This document shows positions 9,487-17,859 of a stretch of DNA of 41,732 nucleotides, piece by piece. The notes under the pieces are model-generated. The model was given only the letters and a program-made list of their open reading frames with translations, was not told the DNA's origin and did not search any database. Made by a program: the position numbers and the translations under genes. Source of the DNA: a virus; the IMG/VR virus record IMGVR_UViG_3300021961_010974, positions 1 to 41,732 of that record; one strand, given 5' to 3'. Position 1 is the first letter of the stretch, and every line of letters begins with the position of its first letter.

Positions 9487-9518
9487 AAAAAAAAACACAG
9501 GGATTAGACCCTGTGTTT
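9487..9518 (-). terminator. Intrinsic terminator after tail tube gene, abutting next ATG
   Basis: On the minus strand AAACACAGGG (9518-9509), loop TCTAAT and CCCTGTGTTT (9502-9493) form a perfect 10-bp stem. T residues continue to 9487, immediately followed by the ATG at 9486. It ends the tube transcript about 50 nt after that gene's stop. It is the only strong GC-containing terminator-like hairpin I found by eye in the window. Confidence 0.85.
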
Positions 9519-9566
9519 AATAATACAATACAAAACTTATATATCAATAAAAAAGTAAAGTGTATT

Positions 9567-10055
9567 TTAGTATACCAAAATACAACGGTCCATCTGTAAT
9601 GTTACATCTAAACCTGCCAACTTATCATCACTATAAGCTACGTTATCCCAAGCTGATTTTGTAATCATGGTTCCCTCAAGAATCCATTTTTCAACAACAA
9701 CACCTGTTGGGTCTAACATTTCTAAGTCTACGTTCTTTTTATAACCCGCTGCGTAACCCATACGACCTGTTACGGATTCTGCGTGTAAACGAACCCACTC
9801 CATCAACGCTTGAGTTGCCGATGGGCCGATTGGGTCTCTAAATTTAACTGAGATTGGGTTCCACTTGAATCTTCCCGCAATAAATGTGGATGTATTCAAG
9901 AATGGAACTTCAACTGGGTTTATATCAATGGATGGTCTTCCTGATGACTCAACAAACCACTCATTGATACCCAAAGTAGAGTCGAATCTTAAAATAAATC
10001 TATTCGCTCTTTTTGGTTCATAAGGAACCGGCATTTTCATTAATAAGTCTGCCAT
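9567..10055 (-). CDS. Tail tube protein, gp19-like
   Basis: The 162-residue size matches T4 gp19 (163 residues), whose hexameric rings form the inner tail tube. The sequence has the usual features: an N-terminal NRFILRFDS strand, FVESSGRPSIDINPVEVPF, then WNPISVKFRDPIGPSATQAL, then a C-terminal LDVTLQMDRCILVY strand. This is the T4-type tube beta-barrel with its kinked helix (MEWVRLHAES). It lies downstream of the sheath gene, separated by a HAD hydrolase gene, and is followed by a strong terminator, as expected for one of the most abundant tail proteins. The ATG lies 39 nt after a TATTTATA box, so it is probably transcribed as a single-gene unit. Confidence 0.9.
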   Translation of the reverse strand: MADLLMKMPVPYEPKRANRFILRFDSTLGINEWFVESSGRPSIDINPVEVPFLNTSTFIAGRFKWNPISVKFRDPIGPSATQALMEWVRLHAESVTGRMGYAAGYKKNVDLEMLDPTGVVVEKWILEGTMITKSAWDNVAYSDDKLAGLDVTLQMDRCILVY

Positions 10056-10093
10056 TGTATGATATTTTTTTTTGTATCGTTTATTGTTTTATT

Positions 10094-10103
10094 TTATAAA
10101 TAG
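10094..10103 (-). promoter_or_regulatory. CTATTTATAA box upstream of tail tube gene
   Basis: The sense strand reads CTATTTATAA, 39 nt before the tube ATG, within the 99-nt gap after the HAD gene. Together with the terminator at 9487-9518 it would define a separate tube transcript. This is inference from a recurring motif. Confidence 0.5.
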
Positions 10104-10154
10104 TTGTTGTTCAAAAATTTTTCCCTTTACTTCTTTTTTATAAACTTTATTCTC

Positions 10155-10985
10155 CTAGAACTTCTGTTTAACTCCTCCTGCAGTAGAATAAGTTTGTAAA
10201 GAAGGTTCATCTTCAAAATGCTTTTTCATTAATTCTACATTTCTTAAATCATCATCTGAAAATCCTATTCTAGGAACAAATTTATTTTTGACGTCATCTT
10301 TGATATACAACTTTTTTCCTAATTGTTTGGCTTGTTGTTTTACATAACTAATAAATTCCTTCATTGCCATAACCTTTAATTCCTCCGGAGACGCAGCACT
10401 TTCACCCTGACCAAACGAGACGGGGTAAAATTTGAGAAGGTCCATATAATCACGTATTATTTCTAACTCATTTTTTTCTTCTAAACCTGAGATATCACGA
10501 AATTTTTTCAGATTCTTAATTAATAAGTTTTTATTGATACCCATATGGTCAGATACAATCATATTGAACACACCTTCCTTTAAAGTTGATGGGTTATGAC
10601 CACGAGCAGTTATGATTGAAAAGATGGAACCATTATTAATTGCTTCCACAAAATCAGACCAAGCCGGACCTGGTTTAGCCTTCATTGCATCAATAAGGAA
10701 TTGCTTATCCCCTTTAGTTGTGAAATTTCTAAAAGCATCTTTTGCAAAACCAACAATTGTATTTCCTTTATATTTGAAAGGTTCTTTACCAATCTGTACA
10801 CGGTATTCCGCAAAATCTTCTGTTGACATACCGATTTCATCACCATCATCAGATAGTACGATGATTTCAGTGGGCATTTGAAGGATATTATCATCCCAAT
10901 CAAACGCATAATATTTCATGTCTGGCGTACCTACGTCATCGAAACCTTCCGATAACAATGACGTAGGATTTTTATAGTTTTTCAT
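10155..10985 (-). CDS. HAD-superfamily phosphatase-like protein
   Basis: HAD phosphohydrolases use an Asp nucleophile. Motif I is at residues 27-32 (AFDWDD, the hhhDxD pattern with D29 and D31). Motif II is SIITARG at 123-129 with T126. Motif IV is GFSDDD at 241-246 with candidate metal-binding Asp residues. The motif III Lys may be K216 or K224. The 276-residue length and the long cap between motifs I and II resemble phage-encoded HAD proteins; the substrate is unknown. The first 14 residues (MKNYKNPTSLLSEG) end in L-S-E/G, the form cleaved by the T4 prohead protease gp21, so the protein may be packaged in the head. It sits between the sheath and tube genes with a 19-nt gap to the sheath stop, suggesting co-expression with abundant tail proteins. 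Confidence 0.7.
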   Translation of the reverse strand: MKNYKNPTSLLSEGFDDVGTPDMKYYAFDWDDNILQMPTEIIVLSDDGDEIGMSTEDFAEYRVQIGKEPFKYKGNTIVGFAKDAFRNFTTKGDKQFLIDAMKAKPGPAWSDFVEAINNGSIFSIITARGHNPSTLKEGVFNMIVSDHMGINKNLLIKNLKKFRDISGLEEKNELEIIRDYMDLLKFYPVSFGQGESAASPEELKVMAMKEFISYVKQQAKQLGKKLYIKDDVKNKFVPRIGFSDDDLRNVELMKKHFEDEPSLQTYSTAGGVKQKF

Positions 10986-11004
10986 ATTTCTGAATTACTC
11001 TTTA

Positions 11005-14000
11005 TTAGATATTTTCAAAAGAAGCTCCAGTAGGAGTAATCAAGAACTCGATGTCAATAAATTCTAATGCCTTAGTTGGTTTCAAATAAATCTTACCACT
11101 CATAGTGTTTCTATCCAAATCAGCTGGGTCACTACTAACAGTAACTCTGAAGTCATATAAACCTCTGTCTCTTCTGATTGCGTCTAAGATAGGATTGACT
11201 GAGTCTAAGAAGTCTTGACGAACCTTAGCGTCGTTCTGTTCAAATAACAATCTGACCGCTACTGCCGAAATCAACTTACGTGCTTGTAACAATAATCTTC
11301 TTACGTTAATTCTATTCAAAGCAGTATCCGCAATTTGTAACGTTTTATTACCCCAAATTACCGTACCAACATCAGAGAACGTTGCAATTGGGTTGATACG
11401 ACCTTGATACAAAGTATCTCTTTGCTCTTGAGTTAGTTTGATTCTTGCTTTTACAGAATTTACTAAACCTCTTGTGTAACCCGCAGTTGCGAACCAAGGG
11501 AAAGAAATATTATCTGTCAACGCTAAGTTTCTACATACTTCATTTGTTGGAGGAAGATAAATTTGTGTATTATTCACAGTATCACGAGTCAAAATCCAAG
11601 GATAGTAAGTTGCTGTGTAGTTAGAATCAATACCTGTGTTATCTAAATTATCAACCGCTCTTGTAGGAAGTATGATGTTATCAGTTGTTGTTGGAAGAAG
11701 AACATTACAGTCAGGTGTAGTAACAATATAAACTGAATCCGCTCTCTGATATGTAATCATATCAATTGACTCCTCAACTAAATTACTGTTATTTACATAA
11801 TCAATACCTGGAGTTGCGAATACATTGATATTGACTGCCTCTGGATTATTGAATGTTGCAATTCCCAAAAGATATGCATAATAATCAGTATTTGCGAACT
11901 CATCAAAGTTATCCATAGCAATATTCTTGAAAGCTCCCCATCCTGTAGCCGCAGGGTATCTTGTAGATGCACAAGCACCTTTTTGATAACCTGAACCACC
12001 AATAACGAAACTGTCATTATTAGTTCTATATTCACGGTAGATATCCCAACCATCAAAACCACCTTGTAAAAGGAAAGTGAACTTTCTTGATTGGATGGTA
12101 AAGTAAGGACTAGTTGCCGAAGTAGGGTTTGATTGGAATGAAGAATCACCACAATCAAATGCTGGTTGACCCGCGGTAGGACCTGAAACAATTGTAACAA
12201 CAGTTGCACCTGAATCCATGTGGAAACCTTGTGTAATATAATCCCAAGGTAATGCATCTACTTCCAAACATAAGTTATTTGGTTTTTGTTTACCTTTATA
12301 TTGGAAGAAGTCAGGGTCGTAACCAATCTGAGAAGAAATTCCCAAGAAAGTACGTCTAACATTATCTCCTGAAGATGTAGTACTATTGTCACCACCCGCA
12401 GCACTACCAAAAGGTGGGTTATAAATAACCTGTCCAGGATAGTTGTATGAAGTTTTATACACAGGGAACGGAGGTGTTAGATTAGCATATTCTCTCATCG
12501 TATAACCTTCGAAACCACAAGGTAACGATTCAATAGGAGCTTGGTCATTCAACTCAAGCATAATGTATTTAGAAAGTAATGCGTATTCACCATCTGAAGT
12601 ACCAACTTGAACACCAATATAATTGTTGTTACCTGGGTTCATAGAACAATTAGTAAATCTCTCAAGATAAACAGGATTTGTATCAGTATCGTAGAAACTA
12701 CGAACACCCAAATCAAATGTCATGTTATTGAAATCAATATTCAAGATAGAAATCTTGATTTGTTCGTTTGCACTATTACCGTCAGCAATAGAGATTACTC
12801 TGAATAGTCTGTCAACCTGAGAACCACGAAGTTGTGATACAACCCAAGGAGACTCAGGTGATTGATATTTCTCAAGATAGTATGCAATTGTATCAGTAGA
12901 AGGAGTATCTCTTAGACCTGGCAAGTCCAACAAATCACAATTTAATCCTTTGATAAATCCACTGTTATATGCAAAATTCAACATATTTTGGAACTTCTCC
13001 TCAACAAATAATGGAACCTCGTTTCTTGGTTTACCAAAATTAGTAGTACCAAAAACTTTAGTAATGTAGTTTTGAGAACTTGAATCCAACGATGTTAAGA
13101 AACTGAAGTCCGTTCCATCTGCAGTGACACCTGAGATAGAGAAGGTCGCAAATGGATTTGTTTGTACCGCTGAATATGTACCACTACAATCCATAATAAC
13201 ATCAGTCAAACCTGAAACCGTATAAACAGGACCGTTACTATTAGTACCATATGTTGCAATACCTCTTGAACGAAGTGTAGAAACAATTAAGTTATTCCAC
13301 TCACTGTATGCTTGAGATGTGTAGTTATACACAGCACCTGAAATTGTACCTGTATAACAACCACTACCTTGGTCAACCAAAGTGTCAACAACACTAAAGA
13401 ATGAGAAACCTGAATAAAGATTACCCGAGTAATTGTTAAAGTTTGAATAATACCAAGGGTCATCATTTCTTGATGTGAAGTCCGCATTTGATTCTGATAA
13501 ACCAGAAACTCCGAATACGTTTACTTCGTCTGTGTATGAACTCAAAGCCGCATAATCACCGTCAGCAATTGTACCCCAAAAATAAGCAGTAGTTGCTGAA
13601 GTTGCATTGTCATCAATGATACCTAAGACTTGTGTGTCAAAATCATCACTAAATGATGAAGTACCACCATTGAACTGTGTGTATGGTGTTGTAAATTGAT
13701 TTGCAATTTCAGCTGGGAATGAAGTCAACCAAGTAACTGAAGTGTCACCTGTACATGCCGAGAAATTTACCGTAAAGTAAGAAGGGGCACCAGTTCCACC
13801 TGATAGATTTGTGTAAATTCCATTTACGTTTGCTACTGTTGATATAGACCATGATGGTCCCGCATCATAACCTGATAGACCAAGTACTCTTGTTACGAAT
13901 AATTGGTTAGATTGTTGTAAGTATGACTTAGCAATGTATGCCAATTCATATTTTGGGATTTGTGTGTTCTCGAATTTTTCAGGAATCGTTCCCCCAAAGA

Positions 14001-14172
14001 ACGCCTCGAATTCATCATAGTTTGTGATGAAAATTGGCTCAAAAGCGGGACCTGTTAATGTTTCACCAACCAATCCTAAGGTAGTCACACCCACACTCTG
14101 TGTTACGAAACTTAAGTCTCTTTCAGAAGTATAGACACCAGGACTGACGAATATTTTATTTGATGTTGCCAT
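11005..14172 (-). CDS. Contractile tail sheath protein, gp18-like, enlarged
   Basis: The N-terminus (FVSPGVYTSERDLS) and the C-terminus (MSGKIYLKPTKALEFIDIEF, then LITPTGASFE) are the signatures of contractile sheath proteins. The conserved C-terminal domain around residues 900-1055 includes INVRRLLLQARKLIS and AVRLLFEQNDAKVRQDFLDS. The protein is 1055 residues against 659 for T4 gp18. The extra length lies in the N-terminal and middle part (about residues 100-400 and 500-800), which is rich in Ser, Thr, Asn, Gly and Tyr. It is probably made of extra surface domains, since variable sheath domains face outward. The start is 36 nt after a TATTTATG box. Confidence 0.9.
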   Translation of the reverse strand: MATSNKIFVSPGVYTSERDLSFVTQSVGVTTLGLVGETLTGPAFEPIFITNYDEFEAFFGGTIPEKFENTQIPKYELAYIAKSYLQQSNQLFVTRVLGLSGYDAGPSWSISTVANVNGIYTNLSGGTGAPSYFTVNFSACTGDTSVTWLTSFPAEIANQFTTPYTQFNGGTSSFSDDFDTQVLGIIDDNATSATTAYFWGTIADGDYAALSSYTDEVNVFGVSGLSESNADFTSRNDDPWYYSNFNNYSGNLYSGFSFFSVVDTLVDQGSGCYTGTISGAVYNYTSQAYSEWNNLIVSTLRSRGIATYGTNSNGPVYTVSGLTDVIMDCSGTYSAVQTNPFATFSISGVTADGTDFSFLTSLDSSSQNYITKVFGTTNFGKPRNEVPLFVEEKFQNMLNFAYNSGFIKGLNCDLLDLPGLRDTPSTDTIAYYLEKYQSPESPWVVSQLRGSQVDRLFRVISIADGNSANEQIKISILNIDFNNMTFDLGVRSFYDTDTNPVYLERFTNCSMNPGNNNYIGVQVGTSDGEYALLSKYIMLELNDQAPIESLPCGFEGYTMREYANLTPPFPVYKTSYNYPGQVIYNPPFGSAAGGDNSTTSSGDNVRRTFLGISSQIGYDPDFFQYKGKQKPNNLCLEVDALPWDYITQGFHMDSGATVVTIVSGPTAGQPAFDCGDSSFQSNPTSATSPYFTIQSRKFTFLLQGGFDGWDIYREYRTNNDSFVIGGSGYQKGACASTRYPAATGWGAFKNIAMDNFDEFANTDYYAYLLGIATFNNPEAVNINVFATPGIDYVNNSNLVEESIDMITYQRADSVYIVTTPDCNVLLPTTTDNIILPTRAVDNLDNTGIDSNYTATYYPWILTRDTVNNTQIYLPPTNEVCRNLALTDNISFPWFATAGYTRGLVNSVKARIKLTQEQRDTLYQGRINPIATFSDVGTVIWGNKTLQIADTALNRINVRRLLLQARKLISAVAVRLLFEQNDAKVRQDFLDSVNPILDAIRRDRGLYDFRVTVSSDPADLDRNTMSGKIYLKPTKALEFIDIEFLITPTGASFENI

Positions 14173-14207
14173 TTGTTTTTGGTTTCAGTAAAAATTTATT
14201 TTTTATT

Positions 14208-14216
14208 CATAAATAT
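14208..14216 (-). promoter_or_regulatory. ATATTTATG box upstream of sheath gene
   Basis: The sense strand reads ATATTTATG, 36 nt before the sheath ATG. It is a variant of the recurring TATTTATA box, at a similar distance to the one ahead of the tube gene. Promoter function is inferred. Confidence 0.4.
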
Positions 14217-14250
14217 CTACAGAAATAAGAAAAACTTTACTTTCCTTCAT

Positions 14251-14260
14251 CTATTTATAG
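14251..14260 (+). promoter_or_regulatory. CTATTTATAG box for the small plus-strand gene
   Basis: The plus strand reads CTATTTATAG, 34 nt before the ATG at 14295 and 1 nt before an ATG at 14262. The usual spacing in this window (about 5-40 nt) favours the later start. On the other strand it reads CTATAAATAG, a T4-late-like core 79 nt from the sheath gene, so it could serve that gene instead. Confidence 0.4.
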
Positions 14261-14294
14261 AATGGTAGGTTTTAATTCTGCCTTTTTTCTACCT

Positions 14295-14450
14295 ATGAAG
14301 AAGAAAATCAAAAATTTGAAGATATCTGAGGACTCACACCACATTCTTAAAACTTATTGTGATAAGAAGGGAATTAAAATGTATAGATTTTTAGAAAATC
14401 TAATTGAGGAGACTTGTAAGGAAAAAACAGATGTATACGGTGAAAATTAA
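14295..14450 (+). CDS. Small ribbon-helix-helix-like regulator candidate
   Basis: This encodes 51 residues from the ATG at 14295. An upstream in-frame ATG at 14262 directly touches a promoter-like box and adds an unlikely MVGFNSAFF leader. The sequence has the length and pattern of Arc/MetJ-type ribbon-helix-helix proteins: a basic N-terminus and strand (KKKIKNLKISED), helix 1 (HHILKTYCDKKG), a turn, and helix 2 (YRFLENLIEETC). Such proteins bind DNA as dimers and often act as repressors. It is the only plus-strand gene within the minus-strand tail block. Its stop overlaps the stop of the convergent gp15-like gene by 4 nt. Targets are unknown; the recurring boxes or palindromes in this window are possible. 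Confidence 0.55.
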   Translation: MKKKIKNLKISEDSHHILKTYCDKKGIKMYRFLENLIEETCKEKTDVYGEN

Positions 14451-15490
14451 TTCAGAAGTTTAACACCATAATCTATATAACTTGGAAGAGTCAAACTATT
14501 TGGGGTAATCTCAAATCTTAGAATATCATTTGTGTTTACTTGAATCACATTTACATCACTACCATAAAAGTCATCATTGATATACACATCATAGGTAGAA
14601 ACATTGGACATTCCCAAGAAAGAAAAGTCACCTGTGTAATCAACAACCAATGAACTTGATGTTACCCCCGACGCAAAGTTTACCTGTTTGTCAAAGGTAT
14701 TTTTATTCTCAGGGAAAATATTTCTTTTACGACCTGTAGATGTTGTTACAGTTTCAAAGGAATTAAAAACACGAGAAATTGCAGGTGCAACTTCAAACTC
14801 TTCTTCGTCCAATAAAAATCCCATCATAGTGAATTGGTAATTTTGAATGTAGAATCTACGTTTACCAATATCAACAACGGACTCATCAGAGATGTTATCC
14901 AAAATGATTGGAATGTAATGACCTTCAATCATTCTATAGGCTTGACGAGATGCAAAAGTTTGAATCACATTCTTATTGAAGGTGTTCAACTCTCTCATTC
15001 GGTTACATAAAATTTTTACATTGTATGTAATGTCCACAGGAACAGGCTGGGGGATTTTATAAATGTCTAAACCTTTTATATTTCCGTTCCAAGTAGGAAC
15101 TGCAGCGTAATAGTATTCTCTACGATTAGGAATATTATACATGATGGCAGGATTATTACCATATTTTACTTCAGGAACACGTACTACGGTAATAAAAGGA
15201 GGTGAAGGATTTCCATTTATATCATTGAAGTTCCAAGTTTCGGTAAATTGAGCCCAATTCTGAGTTGTAACGATGATATCAACCATAGGTACAATCTTTC
15301 CACTAACGACTGTCTTTAAATCTTCTTTGACAAAATCCAAAAACCCCCTGTCTAATTCAGGGTGTAACAAGTTTTTGGGTAAGAATGTTCCATCCTCCTT
15401 GATATAGTCAACAAGTTGTTCTCTTCTTTCCCAAAGAATTTTCTCGGGACTCAGATTAATTTTTGGTAAGACTTTTTTTGGTAATGCCAT
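14447..15490 (-). CDS. Neck/tail terminator protein, gp15-like
   Basis: In this 347-residue protein the central part (about residues 150-250) fits the tail-terminator pattern of T4 gp15-type proteins: VPVDITYNVKILCNRMREL, then FNKNVIQTFASRQAY, a strand GHYIPIILD, and RRFYIQNYQFTMMGFLLDEE. The C-terminal 70 residues look like an added beta domain (VDYTGDFSFLGMSNVSTYDV), which T4 gp15 lacks. Tail terminators cap the tube and sheath and join the tail to the neck. The ATG overlaps the stop of the gp14-like gene by one base (TAATG at 15490). The position just upstream of the sheath gene supports the role, but sequence likeness is weak and read by eye. Confidence 0.5.
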   Translation of the reverse strand: MALPKKVLPKINLSPEKILWERREQLVDYIKEDGTFLPKNLLHPELDRGFLDFVKEDLKTVVSGKIVPMVDIIVTTQNWAQFTETWNFNDINGNPSPPFITVVRVPEVKYGNNPAIMYNIPNRREYYYAAVPTWNGNIKGLDIYKIPQPVPVDITYNVKILCNRMRELNTFNKNVIQTFASRQAYRMIEGHYIPIILDNISDESVVDIGKRRFYIQNYQFTMMGFLLDEEEFEVAPAISRVFNSFETVTTSTGRKRNIFPENKNTFDKQVNFASGVTSSSLVVDYTGDFSFLGMSNVSTYDVYINDDFYGSDVNVIQVNTNDILRFEITPNSLTLPSYIDYGVKLLN

Positions 15491-16005
15491 TAGATACCTC
15501 TGAATTCATTTTCACTTACAGGTGTTGCAATATAAGAGAAGTAGAATTTCTTATATCCACCATAGGTGTGTTTATTGTCATAGTTTGGTGCTCCCGCGTC
15601 AACGATACTATAATATCTAACTTCGTCTTCGGTAATCCAATATCCGATGTAGTCACCGAGTTCAATTGTTGTTTGAAGTGTTTCAAGCTCTTTTTGATAA
15701 ACATGGAAGGTAAGGTTGCCAGGTTCATTCTGAATAATCTTGGAATTTGCCAAGAAGTTGTTCTGAGCTTGCTCAATTCTTACATAGGCATTGATAGAAA
15801 TTGGTGCCATAAATTGTATTCCATCTGGAAGTACCTCACCATAGACATCATCTTGCAATGTTTTCTGTCTATCCACCTTATATAATACGATGGTAAAATT
15901 CATATCACCATCCAACCATTCCATACCCATGGATACGTCCAATGCAAAATCTTCACTCCCGAAGAATTTACCCAATCTTGTTATAGGAACTTGTCTCTGT
16001 GCCAT
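15490..16005 (-). CDS. Neck protein, gp14-like
   Basis: This 171-residue protein resembles the core of T4 gp14-type neck proteins. It has a strand before an acidic Tyr-Gly-Glu element (DDVYGEVLPDGIQF), then APISINAYVRIEQ, then ELGDYIGYWITEDEVRYYSI, and an aromatic end NYDNKHTYGGYKKFYFSYI. T4 gp14 is 256 residues, so this would be a shortened form. Neck proteins connect portal and tail. It is the first gene of the minus-strand tail block, with its start only 8 nt from a TATTTATC box and 41 nt from the divergent helicase gene. Another head-completion protein is possible. Confidence 0.45.
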   Translation of the reverse strand: MAQRQVPITRLGKFFGSEDFALDVSMGMEWLDGDMNFTIVLYKVDRQKTLQDDVYGEVLPDGIQFMAPISINAYVRIEQAQNNFLANSKIIQNEPGNLTFHVYQKELETLQTTIELGDYIGYWITEDEVRYYSIVDAGAPNYDNKHTYGGYKKFYFSYIATPVSENEFRGI

Positions 16006-16012
16006 CTTACTT

Positions 16013-16021
16013 GATAAATAT
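16013..16021 (-). promoter_or_regulatory. ATATTTATC box in divergent promoter region
   Basis: In the minus-strand sense this reads ATATTTATC, 8 nt before the gp14-like ATG. Read on the plus strand it is GATAAATAT, close to the T4 late core and about 26 nt before the helicase start, so it might serve either gene. The entire divergent gap is only 41 nt. Confidence 0.35.
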
Positions 16022-16046
16022 AACAGAATAGATTATCTTTTCATTA

Positions 16047-17816
16047 TTGGAATTGGCAAGTCACATATCAGACGTTTCAATCTTAGAACGTAAGGCGTTG
16101 GACCTTTTGGATAAATACGAAGGTGCCAACAATTACATATTGCGTTTAAAACAAAAGATGATGACCAATCCGAAGTTTTATCCCACCCGAGCTCAATCTG
16201 AGTATATCATAAACTTTCATAAGTCCGTTCCAAAGGTTGCCAAAAAATGGGTGGAATTGGATTCTTACTTTGCACAAAGAATTGCAGATGACAAACTATT
16301 CACCAAAGTTCCCGAAAAAGTTTATGTTGAAAAGTTATTGGTAGAAAAAGACACCTCATATCATATTTGGGGAAAGTTCTTTGAGTCAGAGTCCATCCAT
16401 GATTTTTGGTTACCCAAGGTTGCATTGATGAAGGACAATACCGTGAAGAATGTTGTAATAGAGTATTCAAAATATTCCAACAGACCTCCGTTGGAACACC
16501 AAAAGGAGTCCATTCAAAAATTATGTGAAAATAAAAAGTTTATTTTGGCCGATGATATGGGTTTGGGAAAAACAACATCCACCATCATCGCCGCTTTGGA
16601 GACAGGAGCGAAAAAAGTATTGATTGTTTGTCCCGCCTCCCTGAAAATAAATTGGCAAAGAGAGATTGAGAATTATAGTGACAGAACTATTTCAATCATT
16701 GATGGAAAAAAATGGGAGGACGCCGACTTTGTCATTATCAACTACGATATCATCAAGAATTTCCACGATGAAAAAAACAAAAAAGAATCCGTACTCCTGA
16801 ACTCCAAGTTTGACTTGATGGTTATCGATGAAGCACATTACATCCAAAACAAACAAGCACAAAGAACCAAACTAATCAACGACTTTGCAAAGAATATCGA
16901 AAGATTGTGGTTACTAACCGGTACCCCCATCACAAGTAGACCCATCAACTACTTCAATCTTCTGAACCTTATTGAAAGTCCTGTGGCTCTGAACTGGATG
17001 GCATACGTAAAAAGATATTGTAACGGATATCAGTTCAAAGCAGGACGAAGAAAGGTGTGGAACGTAAGTGGTGCATCCAATTTGGAAGAACTTAGAGACA
17101 GAACCGCACCTTTGGTTTTAAGAAGACTCAAAGAAAATGTGTTGGACCTTCCCGATAAAATTATCACACCTGTGTACCTAAGACTAAAATCCAAAGAGTA
17201 CGAATCTTTGATGGGGGATTATTATGCGTGGTATGACAAGGGGGGTGAAGCCAATTCAATGACCCTTCAATTCACCAAACTTACTCAAGTCAGACAATGT
17301 ATTTCTCAGGAAAAAGTTTCATCAACGATTGAACTTTGTGAGAACATTATTGAACAAGGAAAAAAGGTGATTGTCTTTACCAATTTCACTCGTTCTTTAG
17401 AAATGATATTGGAACACTTTGGTAAGAAAGCCGTCAGACTTGATGGTAGTATGAGTCAAAAAGATAGACAAGTTTCTGTGGATAGATTCCAAAACGATGA
17501 AAATGTGATGGTGTTTGTTGGTAACATCAAAGCGGCAGGTACAGGTTTAACTCTAACAGCGGGGGAGGCTGTTGTGATGAACGACTTATCCTTTTTACCA
17601 TCCGACCATTCACAAGCCGAAGACAGAGCATACCGATTTGGTCAAAAAAATAACGTATTGGTTTATTATCCAATTTATGAAAACACGATAGAAGGAATCA
17701 TCTATGATATACTCAAAAAGAAAAAAGAAATTTTTGAAACTGTAATGGGTGATAACGTAGGTCAAACGGATTTTGTCGAAGATATTCTTTCATCTATCAA
17801 TAACATGAGAAGATAA
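16047..17816 (+). CDS. SNF2/SMARCAL1-like DEAH helicase (SF2)
   Basis: This 589-residue protein has a full set of SF2 Snf2-type motifs. Motif I is DDMGLGKTT (about residue 170), motif II is DEAH (about 259), motif III is LLTGTP (about 286), motif V is GTGLTLTAGE and motif VI is QAEDRAYRFGQ (about 540). These proteins translocate on double-stranded DNA with ATP and can remodel forks or protein-DNA complexes. In T4, UvsW fills a related role, but this family is closer to annealing helicases such as SMARCAL1. The first 130 residues carry no motif I recognise. The start is a TTG at 16047 (MELASHISDV); the next in-frame ATG is about 37 codons later and would remove conserved-looking sequence. No Shine-Dalgarno sequence is visible. 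Confidence 0.85.
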   Translation: MELASHISDVSILERKALDLLDKYEGANNYILRLKQKMMTNPKFYPTRAQSEYIINFHKSVPKVAKKWVELDSYFAQRIADDKLFTKVPEKVYVEKLLVEKDTSYHIWGKFFESESIHDFWLPKVALMKDNTVKNVVIEYSKYSNRPPLEHQKESIQKLCENKKFILADDMGLGKTTSTIIAALETGAKKVLIVCPASLKINWQREIENYSDRTISIIDGKKWEDADFVIINYDIIKNFHDEKNKKESVLLNSKFDLMVIDEAHYIQNKQAQRTKLINDFAKNIERLWLLTGTPITSRPINYFNLLNLIESPVALNWMAYVKRYCNGYQFKAGRRKVWNVSGASNLEELRDRTAPLVLRRLKENVLDLPDKIITPVYLRLKSKEYESLMGDYYAWYDKGGEANSMTLQFTKLTQVRQCISQEKVSSTIELCENIIEQGKKVIVFTNFTRSLEMILEHFGKKAVRLDGSMSQKDRQVSVDRFQNDENVMVFVGNIKAAGTGLTLTAGEAVVMNDLSFLPSDHSQAEDRAYRFGQKNNVLVYYPIYENTIEGIIYDILKKKKEIFETVMGDNVGQTDFVEDILSSINNMRR

Positions 17817-17830
17817 TACCAAAGAAAAAA

Positions 17831-17840
17831 CTATTTATAT
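17831..17840 (+). promoter_or_regulatory. CTATTTATAT box upstream of SOD-nuclease gene
   Basis: The plus strand reads CTATTTATAT, 20 nt before the ATG at 17860, in the 43-nt gap after the helicase stop. It matches the recurring box in sequence, orientation and distance. Confidence 0.5.
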
Positions 17841-17859
17841 TCGATAAACGCCAATTTTT

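Noticed and set aside
9487-9498. GTG start at 9498 for the gp26-like gene
   Set aside because: It lies in the stem of a strong terminator and adds only MFFF from the U-tract. The ATG at 9486 is preferred.
14262-14294. Upstream ATG for the RHH-like gene
   Set aside because: It lies 1 nt after a promoter-like box, and the added leader does not fit an RHH protein. The ATG at 14295 fits.
15463-15885. Plus-strand open frame of 140 codons
   Set aside because: It lies antisense to the gp14-like gene, is Cys/Phe/Ile-rich in a shadow-like way, and has no promoter or leader.
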